Positions 26,601 through 34,827 are shown, counted from the first letter of the stretch. The stretch is 64,000 nt of DNA from Pseudomonadota bacterium (GCA_023416515.1 JAEZHP010000183.1:6214-70213), one strand, 5' to 3'. Notes: generated by a model not told the origin, from the sequence alone. A program made the numbers and translations.

Positions 26601-28184
26601 ACCTGCTCCGACTGTCACGTCAGCCGCAACAACGACAACAATGCGATCATGGCTCAACTGCTGCTTCAGGGCACGAACTTCGTGAACTTCGTGGGCCTGT
26701 ACAATTGGGCCGGGCTCGAGAGCGGTCTTCAGGCGACCCGGGTGACCGAATGGGACGAGCCGCAGGCCGTGATCGGCTCCTACTTGCAGCGCTTCGCCTA
26801 TCCCGACTTCTACCGGCTGCACGTCGAGCGCAACGGGCGCGAGCTGATCAACTGGGAGCGCGGCAACCGCCTCGACCGTAACCTGTCCGGCGAGACCAAC
26901 CACAATGAGGAATTCGCCAACGTCCACCAGGGCACGGGCGGGGCGGTGCGCTGCCTGCAGATGCGCGGAGAGTATATGTTCGTAGCCGAAGGCCGCGCCG
27001 GCTTCCAAGTCTATGACATCGCCAACATCGGCAACAAGGGCACGTCCGAGCGGATCGTTACCGCGCCCTTCTCGCCACTAGGCCAGAATACGCGCGTGCC
27101 GAGCCACAACGCGACCTGCATGGCCCTGCCCACCAACCAGCCGATCGACCCGAACCGCAACGAGCGCATGGCGCAGACCGTGCGTGCGAATGCGGACGGG
27201 TCGACCGTGTCGCTGCTCGAGGAAAACCAGGAGCAGCGGATGCACGCCATCTACAATTATGCGGTGGTGACCGACTCCGAGGAGGGTCTGATCCTCGTCG
27301 ATGTGCGGACGATGGCCGATGGCGAGCCTCGCAACAACTTCCTCGAGCGTGCGCGCTTCGCGAACGGCGCGACGGCGTGGAACGAGAACGGAGTGCTCGC
27401 CGGAGCGAGGCACGTCACGCTTGCGGGCACCTACGCCTATGTCACCACCGCAGCCGGACTGGTGGCGCTCGACCTCGACAATCCGCTCGCGCCGCGAGTG
27501 ACGGCGACTCTGCCGCTGGCCGACGCCCGCGCCTCGGCGCTCCAGTTCCGCTATCTGTGGGTAACCGACGCCGAGGGGCTGAAGCTGTTCGACGTCACCG
27601 ACATGGCCCATCCGGTGCCGGTGCCCAGCGGCACGGTGCGGCTCGAGAACGCCCAGCGCATCTACCTCGCGCGCACCTATGCCTATGTCGCCGCCAAGCA
27701 TCAGGGGCTGGCGATCATCAACATCACCCGCCCCGAAGCGCCGCAGCCGCCGGCCTTCTTCACGGGCCAGTACGGGCAGGCGCTGAATGACGTCGAGGAC
27801 GTCATCGTCGCGTCGACCAATGCGTCTTTGTTCGCCTACGTCGCTGATGGTCGGAACGGGATCCGAGTCATTCAGCTGACCTCGCCGGAGAGCCAGCCGG
27901 CGCTCTACGGCTTCTCGCCGCGGCCGGCGCCTGAACTGATCGCCTGGGCGCGCACGCCGTCCCCGGCCCTGGCGCTGTCCAAGGGGCTCGACCGCGACCG
28001 CGGAGTCGACGAGACGGGGCACCAGATGGCGGTGTTCGGACGGCTCGGCTCCAGGCCGTTCAATCGCGCCGAGATGGAGCAATTGTTCATCAGCCGCGGC
28101 CGCTCCGCGAGCACCGGGCGGCTCTACCAGGTCGACGACACCGGAAGCATGGCGGATTGGGTGGAAGCGACCCGCCGAAACTGA
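23685..28184 (+). CDS. Giant decaheme cytochrome c with LVIVD-like propeller
   Basis: A 1499-residue exported protein with a signal peptide (VALVAAAVVASAVFGAATVG). Ten CXXCH motifs lie at about residues 75, 97, 175, 348, 470, 659, 686, 847, 858 and 974. The C-terminal third (about 1080-1440) has repeated units such as YMFVAEGRAGFQVYDI, YAYVTTAAGLVALDL and YLWVTDAEGLKLFDV, typical of LVIVD beta-propellers. It is probably periplasmic or surface exposed and the terminal electron donor or acceptor of the operon; the propeller may bind a partner or mineral. The gene follows the barrel gene by one base. About 60 residues between hemes 4 and 5 (about 395-455) look inserted and low-complexity. Confidence 0.9.
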   Translation: MRVMGATIAARFGKVALVAAAVVASAVFGAATVGAAEKEKPVVRDYSLVRAAPAPRTQDWAAAREKSGEARTSGCMSCHFDSDAHTMHRSPAVVLGCTDCHGGNPRIAGDPNLAHDDPRYVAARDQAHVLPRYPGGWHWPSSANPARSYTLLNIEAPEFVRFTNPADYRVVRESCGACHIEIIEAAERSLMSTGAMLWGGGAYNNGILPYKNYITGEAYTRTGQNAAIMSPPNGQPTDEQRARGVLGALYPLPTWHVFPPADVFRVFERGGRNIGTQFAEIGLPNPSGSIQRLEEPGRPDIRQSNRGPGTGLRVAIAVLNIHKTRLNDPYMWFMGTNDQPGDYRHSGCAGCHVIYANDRQPQHSLTYAQYGRDGQTQTCDPTIRDLAQDDAHTATRGREQPLPVTGQRASGSPLSATCGEGRSDPPATDAHASPEQATGPAPADENHAGMRERGHPLRHVFTRAIPTAQCMTCHMHQPNIFLNTYLGYTMWDYEADADLMWPGPENRLQMPANLSPEEQRRWQETYRRQRYPSASQAFEVLDRNPEGAAPRGLWSDVDFLREVYEQINPRARMTQFADYHGHGWNFRGIFRRDREGNLVDVQGQRIDVTGPDGRLASPEEIQRREVFQRDGETLFPEVGNNNGRAVHMMDIHAEVGLQCADCHFAQDSHGNGFLYGEVANAIEIGCRDCHGTAREYANLRTSNVAAPPRGRNLELIRNEDGRRRFEWIECGQAQQMVADAIERGEQILPRQLTCPDNRQVLIQRSIVDPNLFWVVSQVRDSVDGGLRAHPCQEEWQEPRTTGPCFSMRSARSKLMSASSADRTDGHAPFGEGVPDSDLAHPAGDMACFTCHLSWTTSCAGCHLPIEANYRTSMHHFEGAQTRNFATYNPQVAREEMFQLGRHQTTKVGEPGPNGEPRGIVAPVRSTSALILSSTNLNRERIYIQQPPIAASGYSSQAFAPHFPHTVRRTETKTCSDCHVSRNNDNNAIMAQLLLQGTNFVNFVGLYNWAGLESGLQATRVTEWDEPQAVIGSYLQRFAYPDFYRLHVERNGRELINWERGNRLDRNLSGETNHNEEFANVHQGTGGAVRCLQMRGEYMFVAEGRAGFQVYDIANIGNKGTSERIVTAPFSPLGQNTRVPSHNATCMALPTNQPIDPNRNERMAQTVRANADGSTVSLLEENQEQRMHAIYNYAVVTDSEEGLILVDVRTMADGEPRNNFLERARFANGATAWNENGVLAGARHVTLAGTYAYVTTAAGLVALDLDNPLAPRVTATLPLADARASALQFRYLWVTDAEGLKLFDVTDMAHPVPVPSGTVRLENAQRIYLARTYAYVAAKHQGLAIINITRPEAPQPPAFFTGQYGQALNDVEDVIVASTNASLFAYVADGRNGIRVIQLTSPESQPALYGFSPRPAPELIAWARTPSPALALSKGLDRDRGVDETGHQMAVFGRLGSRPFNRAEMEQLFISRGRSASTGRLYQVDDTGSMADWVEATRRN

Positions 28185-28195
28185 GCTGAGGTCGC

Positions 28196-29185
28196 CTAAG
28201 CTTCGTCGGGGAAAGCGCGCGGATCGAGCTGTCGCATCAGCTGGACGAATGGCGCAGTCTCGGCGTCAAGAGCGGCCGCTTCGGCAGCGGCGATCGACTC
28301 GTCGAAATGGCAGAAGAGTCGTTCGACCCGAGTCTTGTGCGAGTCGTCGAGGCCTTCGAGCTCACCGTTGGTCAGGCATTCGCGTCGACCGCGGGCGAAT
28401 TCGGGTTGGACCCGAAGCCACTCGACATAGCGGCCGCGATAGGCCTCCTGGTCTGCCTCCGATATGTCGCCTCCGCGCCGCGCCCGGCCGAGCGCCTCCA
28501 TGATGTCGAGATTTTCCTCCGCGAACAGGTTCGGTCCGTCGAGCCGATACATGGCCGGGTCCATTCCGGCCGAGCCGATGTCGGCGAGCGCGAGTGCACG
28601 GACGACACCATGCTCGACCAGGAATGGCTGAACCACCGTGGCGCATTCGTGATCCCAACCCGGGATCGTGCCGATGATCGCCGAGGCGACGATACCCTGC
28701 TCCTCCGGCTGGAAGTCGACCCCGAGTCCCGTCATCGCCTCGATCGCTTCATAGGCGCTGGCGACCTCGTTGCGACCCGCATGCCGCCGACGATAGATTG
28801 AACCGTCGTCGCGCTCCTCCGGCGACCAGTGCTGAACGATGTCGTGAAACGCCGCCGCGATGATGAGCAGAAGCAAATCGCGGTCGGACATGTCGATCGC
28901 GACGCCGATCGCGCGGGCGCGGGCGATCACGCCGGCGGTATGCTCGCTGTTGTGATAGTGCATGTGGTCGGGAACCCGGCCACCTTCGAAGCGGTCGCGG
29001 ATCACTCCGAGGGCAATCGCCTCCGCCTTGGCTTCGGCCGCGGCATAGATGCTCGGGACTCGGCCGAGAAGTTCGGCCGAACCGACCTTCTGAATCGCCG
29101 AGTTGCTGCCGTTGAGATCCAACTTAGCCGCCCCGCTCACCTGGCGGCCGTCAGTCGCGCCACCGGCGTGACCGTCGTCTGCCAC
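28196..29185 (-). CDS. HD-domain hydrolase with phosphodiesterase-like motif
   Basis: A soluble 329-residue protein with an HD-type metal-hydrolase core: HMHYHNSEHTAGV, then AAAFHDIVQHW, NEVASAYEA and a later Asp in LALADIGSAG. The YHNXXHT/HD spacing recalls class I cyclic-nucleotide phosphodiesterases, but HD phosphohydrolases of other kinds share it. The start is uncertain: GTG at 29185 (AGGGGGCAGAG upstream) overlaps the FHA-cytochrome gene by 49 bases, while GTG at 29140 would give a 4-base overlap. It is the last gene of the leftward redox operon, so it may turn over the nucleotide sensed by the operon's CNB domains. That link is inference. Confidence 0.75.
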   Translation of the reverse strand: MADDGHAGGATDGRQVSGAAKLDLNGSNSAIQKVGSAELLGRVPSIYAAAEAKAEAIALGVIRDRFEGGRVPDHMHYHNSEHTAGVIARARAIGVAIDMSDRDLLLLIIAAAFHDIVQHWSPEERDDGSIYRRRHAGRNEVASAYEAIEAMTGLGVDFQPEEQGIVASAIIGTIPGWDHECATVVQPFLVEHGVVRALALADIGSAGMDPAMYRLDGPNLFAEENLDIMEALGRARRGGDISEADQEAYRGRYVEWLRVQPEFARGRRECLTNGELEGLDDSHKTRVERLFCHFDESIAAAEAAALDAETAPFVQLMRQLDPRAFPDEA

Positions 29186-31149
29186 CTCTGCCCCCTGGCC
29201 TGGCGCCTGATCAGCATCGCTGGGACGCCCTGGTTCAGGTGATAATCATGACACATCGAACATCCGGATTCCACGGCCTCCCGACGCCCCCCTTCCCCGC
29301 CATGGCAGGACTGACAGCTGGTCATGTCCGGAAGCATGAGGTCGGTGGACGCACGAGAGGTGCCCGCCTGGACGTGGCAGCTGAGGCAGGCCTGATCCCC
29401 CTCTAAAGCGGCTCCCTGCGGGAAAGCCGGTGATTCCCGCGGCCATTCGGTGCGGCGGTGGGGGGTGTGGCTGAACCAGCCGTGGAGCAGGTAGCGCGTC
29501 GGGAACGCGACCGGCCGCACGTGGAAATCAAGCGGTCCCCGCTGCTCGACGACGTGACACTCGCCGCACGCACCGTCGCGCCGGAAAACCGACTGGATCG
29601 CCTGCACCGCAGACATGTTGGCGCCGGCGCGGGCGCGGGCATATTGAAGCGCCGCGCGGACCTGTCCCAGATCACCCGGACGCCGGCGAGCGGCAGGGCT
29701 CAGCTCGGCGGGACGCGACGGCGCTCGGCCGCGATAGAATTCGCGAAGGTCCGCGACGACCTGGTCGGGCGCGCCGTGCCGCAAGGTGCGCACGACATTG
29801 CCTTCCTGCTGGAACCCGAGGCTGTGGCAGGAGCTGCAATCCTCCTCCATGTTGACCGGCTGGAAGCTGGTTCCGTCGGGCGTCGGCGTGTGACAGTCCG
29901 CACAGCCGAGGCCCGGGCGGCCGCCGTAGCGTTGACCCAGCCGCTGCGCCATCCGGGCGACTCCCCCTCGGGTGTCGAGGTGCACCTCGTGCGGGAAAGC
30001 GAGGTTGCTGTTGTCGCGGGCTCCGCTCAGCGCCACCCGGCTCAGCAGCGGACGATCACCCTCCCAGTTGATCAGAGCGAGGGGCCGAAATTGTGGATGC
30101 ACGTCGGGGTCGGGCCGTGGCGAATTGCGTCCGAAATCGACGACATTGGCAAAGCGGACACCGCTGAGCCGGCTGTTGAGGTCGGCATGGCAGCCCGTGC
30201 AGTCGCTTTGCGCGGTATCGGCGAGTCGGGTCGGTCCTTCATGCTCGCGGTGGCAGTCGACGCAGCGGCCGGGCGTGTGACCGAACGTCTCCGCCACCGT
30301 CAGCTGGAAGCGAGCAAAGCCGGTAAGGTTGGGCTGCGAGCGAGCGAGGCGAGCCGCAGCTTCGTTGGCCGGCCGCTCCGTGTCGCCGTGGTTGGTGATG
30401 TCGCGATGGCAGGTCGCACAGGATTCGTCGCGGACCGGTTCGAAAGGCCGGACGTGGCAGGCGCCGCAATCATTCTCGAGGCTCGAATGGGCCTGGCTGA
30501 GATGGCCACTGATCCACAGCCGGTCCGCCGCGAAGCCCGCAGCGGGCCGGAACTCCGCCCGGGTCCGTCGCTCCTCCTCGATCTTGCGGCGGTCGCCGCC
30601 GACCGGCTGCTGAGCATTGGACTGCTCGACGTCGGCCTGGACTTGCTGGCGCTGGCTCACGAACCACAGCGGCCACACCAGGAACACGGCGAGCACCAAG
30701 GCGACCAGAACGTAGGACGCGGCGCGCTTGCCGGGCATGACGGAGCCCGCGGCGAAGCGGCGCACGTCGCCGCGGTCCTTCTCATCGACCGCGCTTTCGC
30801 CGACCTCCTCGACCTCGACCCTGATCTCCTCGCTCTCCGCGGCGGTCGGAGCGAAGCGAAGCAGGTTCTTGCCGACCCTGAGGTCTCCACCGGTCGCAAG
30901 GTCGATCGTGCCCGAGGTCAGCTTGCGGCCGTCGAGCTCGACTCCGACTCCCTCCTCGGCGGAGACCTGAAGCCGCATGGGCGCGACACGCTGGACGACA
31001 GCATGGCGAAGTGCCGCGTTGAGGTCCGCGAGGCGGATGTCGCTCGAAGGATGGCGTCCGATCGTGAGGGTCTCACCCTCGATCGTGATCCCCTTCACGA
31101 TGCGCCGCCCCTGCGCGCTGTAGGATATCCGCTCGACGAGGAAGGTCAT
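29137..31149 (-). CDS. FHA domain - membrane helix - decaheme cytochrome c fusion
   Basis: A 670-residue protein with three parts. Residues 1-105 form an FHA domain (IGRHPSSDIRLADLNAALRH, then VELDGRKL), which in other proteins binds phosphothreonine. Residues about 145-165 are a single membrane helix. From residue 228 on there are ten CXXCH motifs (CGACH, CATCH, CVDCH, CTGCH, CADCH, CSSCH, CGECH, CLSCH, CQSCH, CSMCH). The expected topology is cytoplasmic FHA and periplasmic hemes. Its gene is 7 bases downstream of the b-type membrane protein gene, so it probably accepts or donates electrons to that subunit. The FHA fusion to a multiheme protein is unusual. Confidence 0.9.
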   Translation of the reverse strand: MTFLVERISYSAQGRRIVKGITIEGETLTIGRHPSSDIRLADLNAALRHAVVQRVAPMRLQVSAEEGVGVELDGRKLTSGTIDLATGGDLRVGKNLLRFAPTAAESEEIRVEVEEVGESAVDEKDRGDVRRFAAGSVMPGKRAASYVLVALVLAVFLVWPLWFVSQRQQVQADVEQSNAQQPVGGDRRKIEEERRTRAEFRPAAGFAADRLWISGHLSQAHSSLENDCGACHVRPFEPVRDESCATCHRDITNHGDTERPANEAAARLARSQPNLTGFARFQLTVAETFGHTPGRCVDCHREHEGPTRLADTAQSDCTGCHADLNSRLSGVRFANVVDFGRNSPRPDPDVHPQFRPLALINWEGDRPLLSRVALSGARDNSNLAFPHEVHLDTRGGVARMAQRLGQRYGGRPGLGCADCHTPTPDGTSFQPVNMEEDCSSCHSLGFQQEGNVVRTLRHGAPDQVVADLREFYRGRAPSRPAELSPAARRRPGDLGQVRAALQYARARAGANMSAVQAIQSVFRRDGACGECHVVEQRGPLDFHVRPVAFPTRYLLHGWFSHTPHRRTEWPRESPAFPQGAALEGDQACLSCHVQAGTSRASTDLMLPDMTSCQSCHGGEGGRREAVESGCSMCHDYHLNQGVPAMLIRRQARGQRWQTTVTPVARLTAAR

Positions 31150-31156
31150 CGGGCCA

Positions 31157-32026
31157 TCACCAGTAGTAGAAGACGCTGAGGATATGGACGCTGAGCGCTG
31201 CGATCAGCGCGAACGTCGCGGGCACGTGGATGAACAGCCACACCTCGAGCCGCGCCTTGATCTTGAGCTGCCGGCGGATCCGGGCCAGCGCCGCGGCCTT
31301 GCGCTCGAGAAGCTGGACGACGGCTCGGATCGCGTCCTCCTGGTCTCCTGTCGCGGTGGCAAGACGCGCGCGCATCTCGGTCAGCGCGCGGGCGTTGCGG
31401 CAGTTGCGGTCGCTTCCCGACAGTCGCGCGAAGATGCCGGCCCGGAACGGGTCCTCCTTCAGCGACGAACGCACCAGGGCGGTATCGTCCAGAAGCTGGG
31501 CTGCGATGTCGATCTGCCGGTCGAGCTTGGCGATCGTCTCGATCATCTGCGACCGGGTCATCTCCGAGCGGTTGTCGCTGAGCGCCTCCGGAAGCGTCGT
31601 GTAGGCGATGATCCCGTAAATCCCGGACAGGATCACGATCATCATCAGCACGTAAGCGAGCGTGTGGACGTTCCAGCCGAGCTGGAAACCGGTGTGAAGA
31701 GTCGCGATGACGATCAGCGAAAGCCCGAGATAGACGTGCGCGGAGGTCCAGGCCTTAAGCGAGAAATAGCCGCGGCTCATCGTCCGCTTGCGGACTCCGA
31801 GCATGGTCAGCCACAGGATGAGAAGGGCGCCGATCGTGCCGAGCGTGTAGCCGTACCAGCTGCCGCCATTAGGGCGCGGCTCGACGTCGATCCCTAGATA
31901 GACGATGAGCGCCGCGATCGAGATCCCGAGCGCGATCTTCAGCCAGCGATAATTGCGATGCTGAAGGAAACCTTCATGCGCCGTCGACCGGCTGCGCTCG
32001 ATCTGCTTTGCCCCCCGGGTCGCCAT
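31157..32026 (-). CDS. Diheme b-type membrane electron-transfer protein
   Basis: A 289-residue membrane protein with about five helices. Two helices each hold a histidine pair separated by 13 residues: H97/H111 (TSAHVYLGLSL...ATLHTGF) and H267/H281 (FIHVPATF...SVHILSV). This HX13H pairing is the usual way a four-helix bundle binds two b hemes, so the protein is a candidate quinone-linked or cross-membrane cytochrome b. A soluble stretch of roughly 110 residues lies between the helices 4 and 5. It is placed between the FAD/Fe-S gene and the FHA-decaheme gene and would connect them electrically across the inner membrane. Confidence 0.8.
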   Translation of the reverse strand: MATRGAKQIERSRSTAHEGFLQHRNYRWLKIALGISIAALIVYLGIDVEPRPNGGSWYGYTLGTIGALLILWLTMLGVRKRTMSRGYFSLKAWTSAHVYLGLSLIVIATLHTGFQLGWNVHTLAYVLMMIVILSGIYGIIAYTTLPEALSDNRSEMTRSQMIETIAKLDRQIDIAAQLLDDTALVRSSLKEDPFRAGIFARLSGSDRNCRNARALTEMRARLATATGDQEDAIRAVVQLLERKAAALARIRRQLKIKARLEVWLFIHVPATFALIAALSVHILSVFYYW

Positions 32027-32058
32027 CTACAGCGTCGCTCCCCTGCCCGCCTTCATGC

Positions 32059-34680
32059 TCAAGCCTCCAGCCGGGCCACGGTGAGGAACTCCTCGGGCTT
32101 GACCCGGATCGCGGCCCCGGTCGGGCACGCGCGGACGCAGGCAGGGCCGCCGGGTATTCCGGAGCACATGTCGCACTTGATCGCGCGCTTCTTGGTCAGC
32201 TCGGCGTCCTTCTTCTCGTCGCCGGTCAACGGTAGGTTCGCCTTCGACCATTTGTAGCTGGGTTCGCCCGGGCCAGGCCCGCGGCCGAAGAACAGCCAGG
32301 ACAAGAGGTTCGGCTTTTTAGGCGGCACCATCTCCATCCGGATGACGCCGTAGGGGCAGTTGCGCTGACAATTGCCGCAGCCGATGCAACTGTCGTCGAT
32401 GAACACCTCGCCGTCAGGGCCGCGGTGGATCGCGTTGGGCGGGCAGTCGGCCATGCAGTGCGGGTGCTCGCAATGCCGGCACGATGTCGGCACATGGAGG
32501 TGGGCGTAGGTCTTGCCGGCCTCGCGATTGAGCCGCGACAGTCCGTCATGGCTGTCGGCGCAGGCCTTTTCGCAATTGTCGCAGCCGACGCACAATTTCT
32601 CGTCGATCAAAAGCACGTCGGTCGCCTCAGCAATGCCCTGCTCGACGAGGAACTTCGCCACTGAAGAGTAGAGGTCGACGGCGCCGCTGAAGCTCTCCTT
32701 CTTCGCCTCAATGAAGGAGTTGAGGCGCTGGCGGTTGGCCATGTCGGTCTCGAACCGCTCCATGAGCGCCGGGTTGCGCTGCAGAAGAGCTCGCATCTTG
32801 TCGCCGTTGAGGCGGATCACCTCCGACTTGATGGCGGCGCGGACGGTGGCTGTCCGGCGGCCGCCTTCGAGAAGCGCCATCTCGCCGACGTAAGAGCCTG
32901 CGGGCAGGTAGGAGAGGAAGACCGGGCGCCCCCCGACATTGCGCTCGACAACCATCGAGCCGACTCGGATGACGAAGATGTCGTAGCCTTCCTCGCCCTC
33001 GTTGATGATCGCCTCGCCGGCCTTGACCCGAACGATCTTGTAATCGTCGAGGACGTCGGAGAGGTCGGCCGAGGTCAGGCCGGATTTGAAAATCTGGAGG
33101 AGCTGGCGTTCGACCGATATGCGGGTCACCGCCTCCTTGGCGGCCGGAACCGACGCCATCAGCTTGAGGGCCGACAGGCGGGACACCTCGACGATGATCG
33201 AATCCTCGGCCGCGCGTACGGTGGCGCCGCGCGGGCGCCCGGAGATGAGGCCGACCTCGCCGAAGATCGAGCCGGTCTCGATCGGAACGGTGATGCTCCG
33301 GTCCTTCGGATTCACTTCGACCAGTACGCTTCCGGAGGCAATCGCGAACAGCGACGAGCCAGGCTCGTTGCGCTCGAACACCGTTTCCCCGGCGCGGTAG
33401 AAGCGCACGTCGCTGTCGAGCATGAACTCGCGCATCTGAAGAGGCGACACGCCGTTCAAGATGATGACGTTGCTGCGCAGGAATTCGAGCCATTCGTCGA
33501 CGCTTCGGCGGCCCGGCAGGTCCTTGAACTTCTCCGCGAGCAAAGGCGTGTCGACCGGTTCCAGGCTGGTGTTGCCATGGATGAACTCGACGACGTCATA
33601 GCCCTGGTTCATGCAATGCTTGATCAGCGGGTAGCCGGCGAGAGCGCCGACCACGAAGATGCCCGGAACGGTGCTTTCGAATTGCGGCGACAGCTTGGGG
33701 TAGGCCTCGCGCGCCTCGCTTGTGAACTCGATTCCGGTGCCGGGCTTGATGACTTTCTTGAGCGCTGTCTTGCCGTCGCGGTCCGTCACCTCCTGCTCAA
33801 TGAAGGTTGCGCAGCAGCCCTCGACGAAGGCGCGCGGAGGCGCCGAGCCCATTCGAGCGATGATCCGGTCGCAACGGATGCGCTGAGGCCCGTCGCGGGT
33901 TTCGATCGTGAGCCAGCCCTTCTCGACCAGCGACGGGGAGCTTTCCGGCATCACCGTCAGCCGGCCCTCGTCGCGCGCCGCGAACATCGCCTGGACGTTG
34001 GGACCCTTGGCGCGCGAGAAATCGGCCGTCCGGTTCAAGATAGTGACGACATTCTCGAGCTTGGGATCCTCGAGCAGTCCGAGGGCATTCTCGATCCCCG
34101 CGTCGCCGGCGCCGACCACCGTGATATGCTCGTTGTCGTATGCGTTGGGATCGTCGAGCTGATATTGGACATGGGGCAGGTCGCCGCCAGGAACGCGCAT
34201 TCGGTTCGGATTGCCCTGGGTGCCGATCGCAAGGATCACCTTCTCGGCGCGGATCTCCTGGACCTGGTCCGAATTGCCTCCGGAGGCATTGGGGCCGTGC
34301 GGTTCGCCGGGCCTGTCCGGACGCTGCCAGCGATTGGCGGCGCCCTTCACCTTGAGGACGAAATCGCCGTCCTGGCCGGTGATCGACAGCACTTCCGCAT
34401 TGATCAGGGCGTCGATCGCATATTCCGCCGCCAAATCGTCCCAGATGCCGAGCACCGCCTCGCGCTTGCCGGCGTCGAACTTCATGTCCGAACGGCGCGG
34501 CAGCTGGACGGGCGTCGCCATCACATGCTTGCCCTTCTGATATTTGTAGATCGTGTCGGAGAGGTGGTCGGACTTTTCCAGGAGAAGGTGGGAAATGCCG
34601 AGCTGTTTGGCGCGGGCCGCGGCGCTCAAGCCCGCTGGACCGGAACCGACGATGGCAATCCGAACCTTAGTCTCCGACAC
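32059..34680 (-). CDS. FAD/NAD(P) oxidoreductase fused to two CNB domains and four [4Fe-4S] clusters
   Basis: An 873-residue cytoplasmic protein. Residues 1-375 form a thioredoxin-reductase-like flavoprotein (FAD site IVGSGPAG, NAD(P) site VVGAGDAG). Two cyclic-nucleotide-binding domains follow, with phosphate cassettes GEVGLISGRPRGATVRA (about 474-490) and GEMALLEGGRRTATVRA (about 599-615). The C-terminus (about 690-860) is a NrfC/DmsB-like four-cluster ferredoxin: CVGCDNCEKAC, CRHCEHPHCMADC, CIGCGNCQRNC, CDMCSGIPGGPACVRAC. It is the first gene of the leftward operon and probably the cytoplasmic electron entry or exit module, gated by cAMP or a similar ligand. The ligand and direction are unknown. 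Confidence 0.92.
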   Translation of the reverse strand: MSETKVRIAIVGSGPAGLSAAARAKQLGISHLLLEKSDHLSDTIYKYQKGKHVMATPVQLPRRSDMKFDAGKREAVLGIWDDLAAEYAIDALINAEVLSITGQDGDFVLKVKGAANRWQRPDRPGEPHGPNASGGNSDQVQEIRAEKVILAIGTQGNPNRMRVPGGDLPHVQYQLDDPNAYDNEHITVVGAGDAGIENALGLLEDPKLENVVTILNRTADFSRAKGPNVQAMFAARDEGRLTVMPESSPSLVEKGWLTIETRDGPQRIRCDRIIARMGSAPPRAFVEGCCATFIEQEVTDRDGKTALKKVIKPGTGIEFTSEAREAYPKLSPQFESTVPGIFVVGALAGYPLIKHCMNQGYDVVEFIHGNTSLEPVDTPLLAEKFKDLPGRRSVDEWLEFLRSNVIILNGVSPLQMREFMLDSDVRFYRAGETVFERNEPGSSLFAIASGSVLVEVNPKDRSITVPIETGSIFGEVGLISGRPRGATVRAAEDSIIVEVSRLSALKLMASVPAAKEAVTRISVERQLLQIFKSGLTSADLSDVLDDYKIVRVKAGEAIINEGEEGYDIFVIRVGSMVVERNVGGRPVFLSYLPAGSYVGEMALLEGGRRTATVRAAIKSEVIRLNGDKMRALLQRNPALMERFETDMANRQRLNSFIEAKKESFSGAVDLYSSVAKFLVEQGIAEATDVLLIDEKLCVGCDNCEKACADSHDGLSRLNREAGKTYAHLHVPTSCRHCEHPHCMADCPPNAIHRGPDGEVFIDDSCIGCGNCQRNCPYGVIRMEMVPPKKPNLLSWLFFGRGPGPGEPSYKWSKANLPLTGDEKKDAELTKKRAIKCDMCSGIPGGPACVRACPTGAAIRVKPEEFLTVARLEA

Positions 34681-34827
34681 GCGATCCCTTCCCCCCTAGG
34701 ACCTGCGAAGAGAAAAGGCCGTCGGACGCGCGCCCGGTCGGCCCCTCATCGGCCGAGCAGTCTAGCAGCTAATCCGCGTTCCGCCAGACCTTGACGTGCG
34801 GCGAGATGCTGAAATGATCGCGCTCCT

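Noticed and set aside
27955..28010. Possible decayed palindromic repeat encoding ALALSKG near the end of the giant cytochrome
   Set aside because: Resembles the translated repeat core only partly and no second arm could be found.
29458..31179. Plus-strand open frame opposite the FHA-decaheme gene
   Set aside because: Antisense shadow; all heme motifs are in the minus frame.
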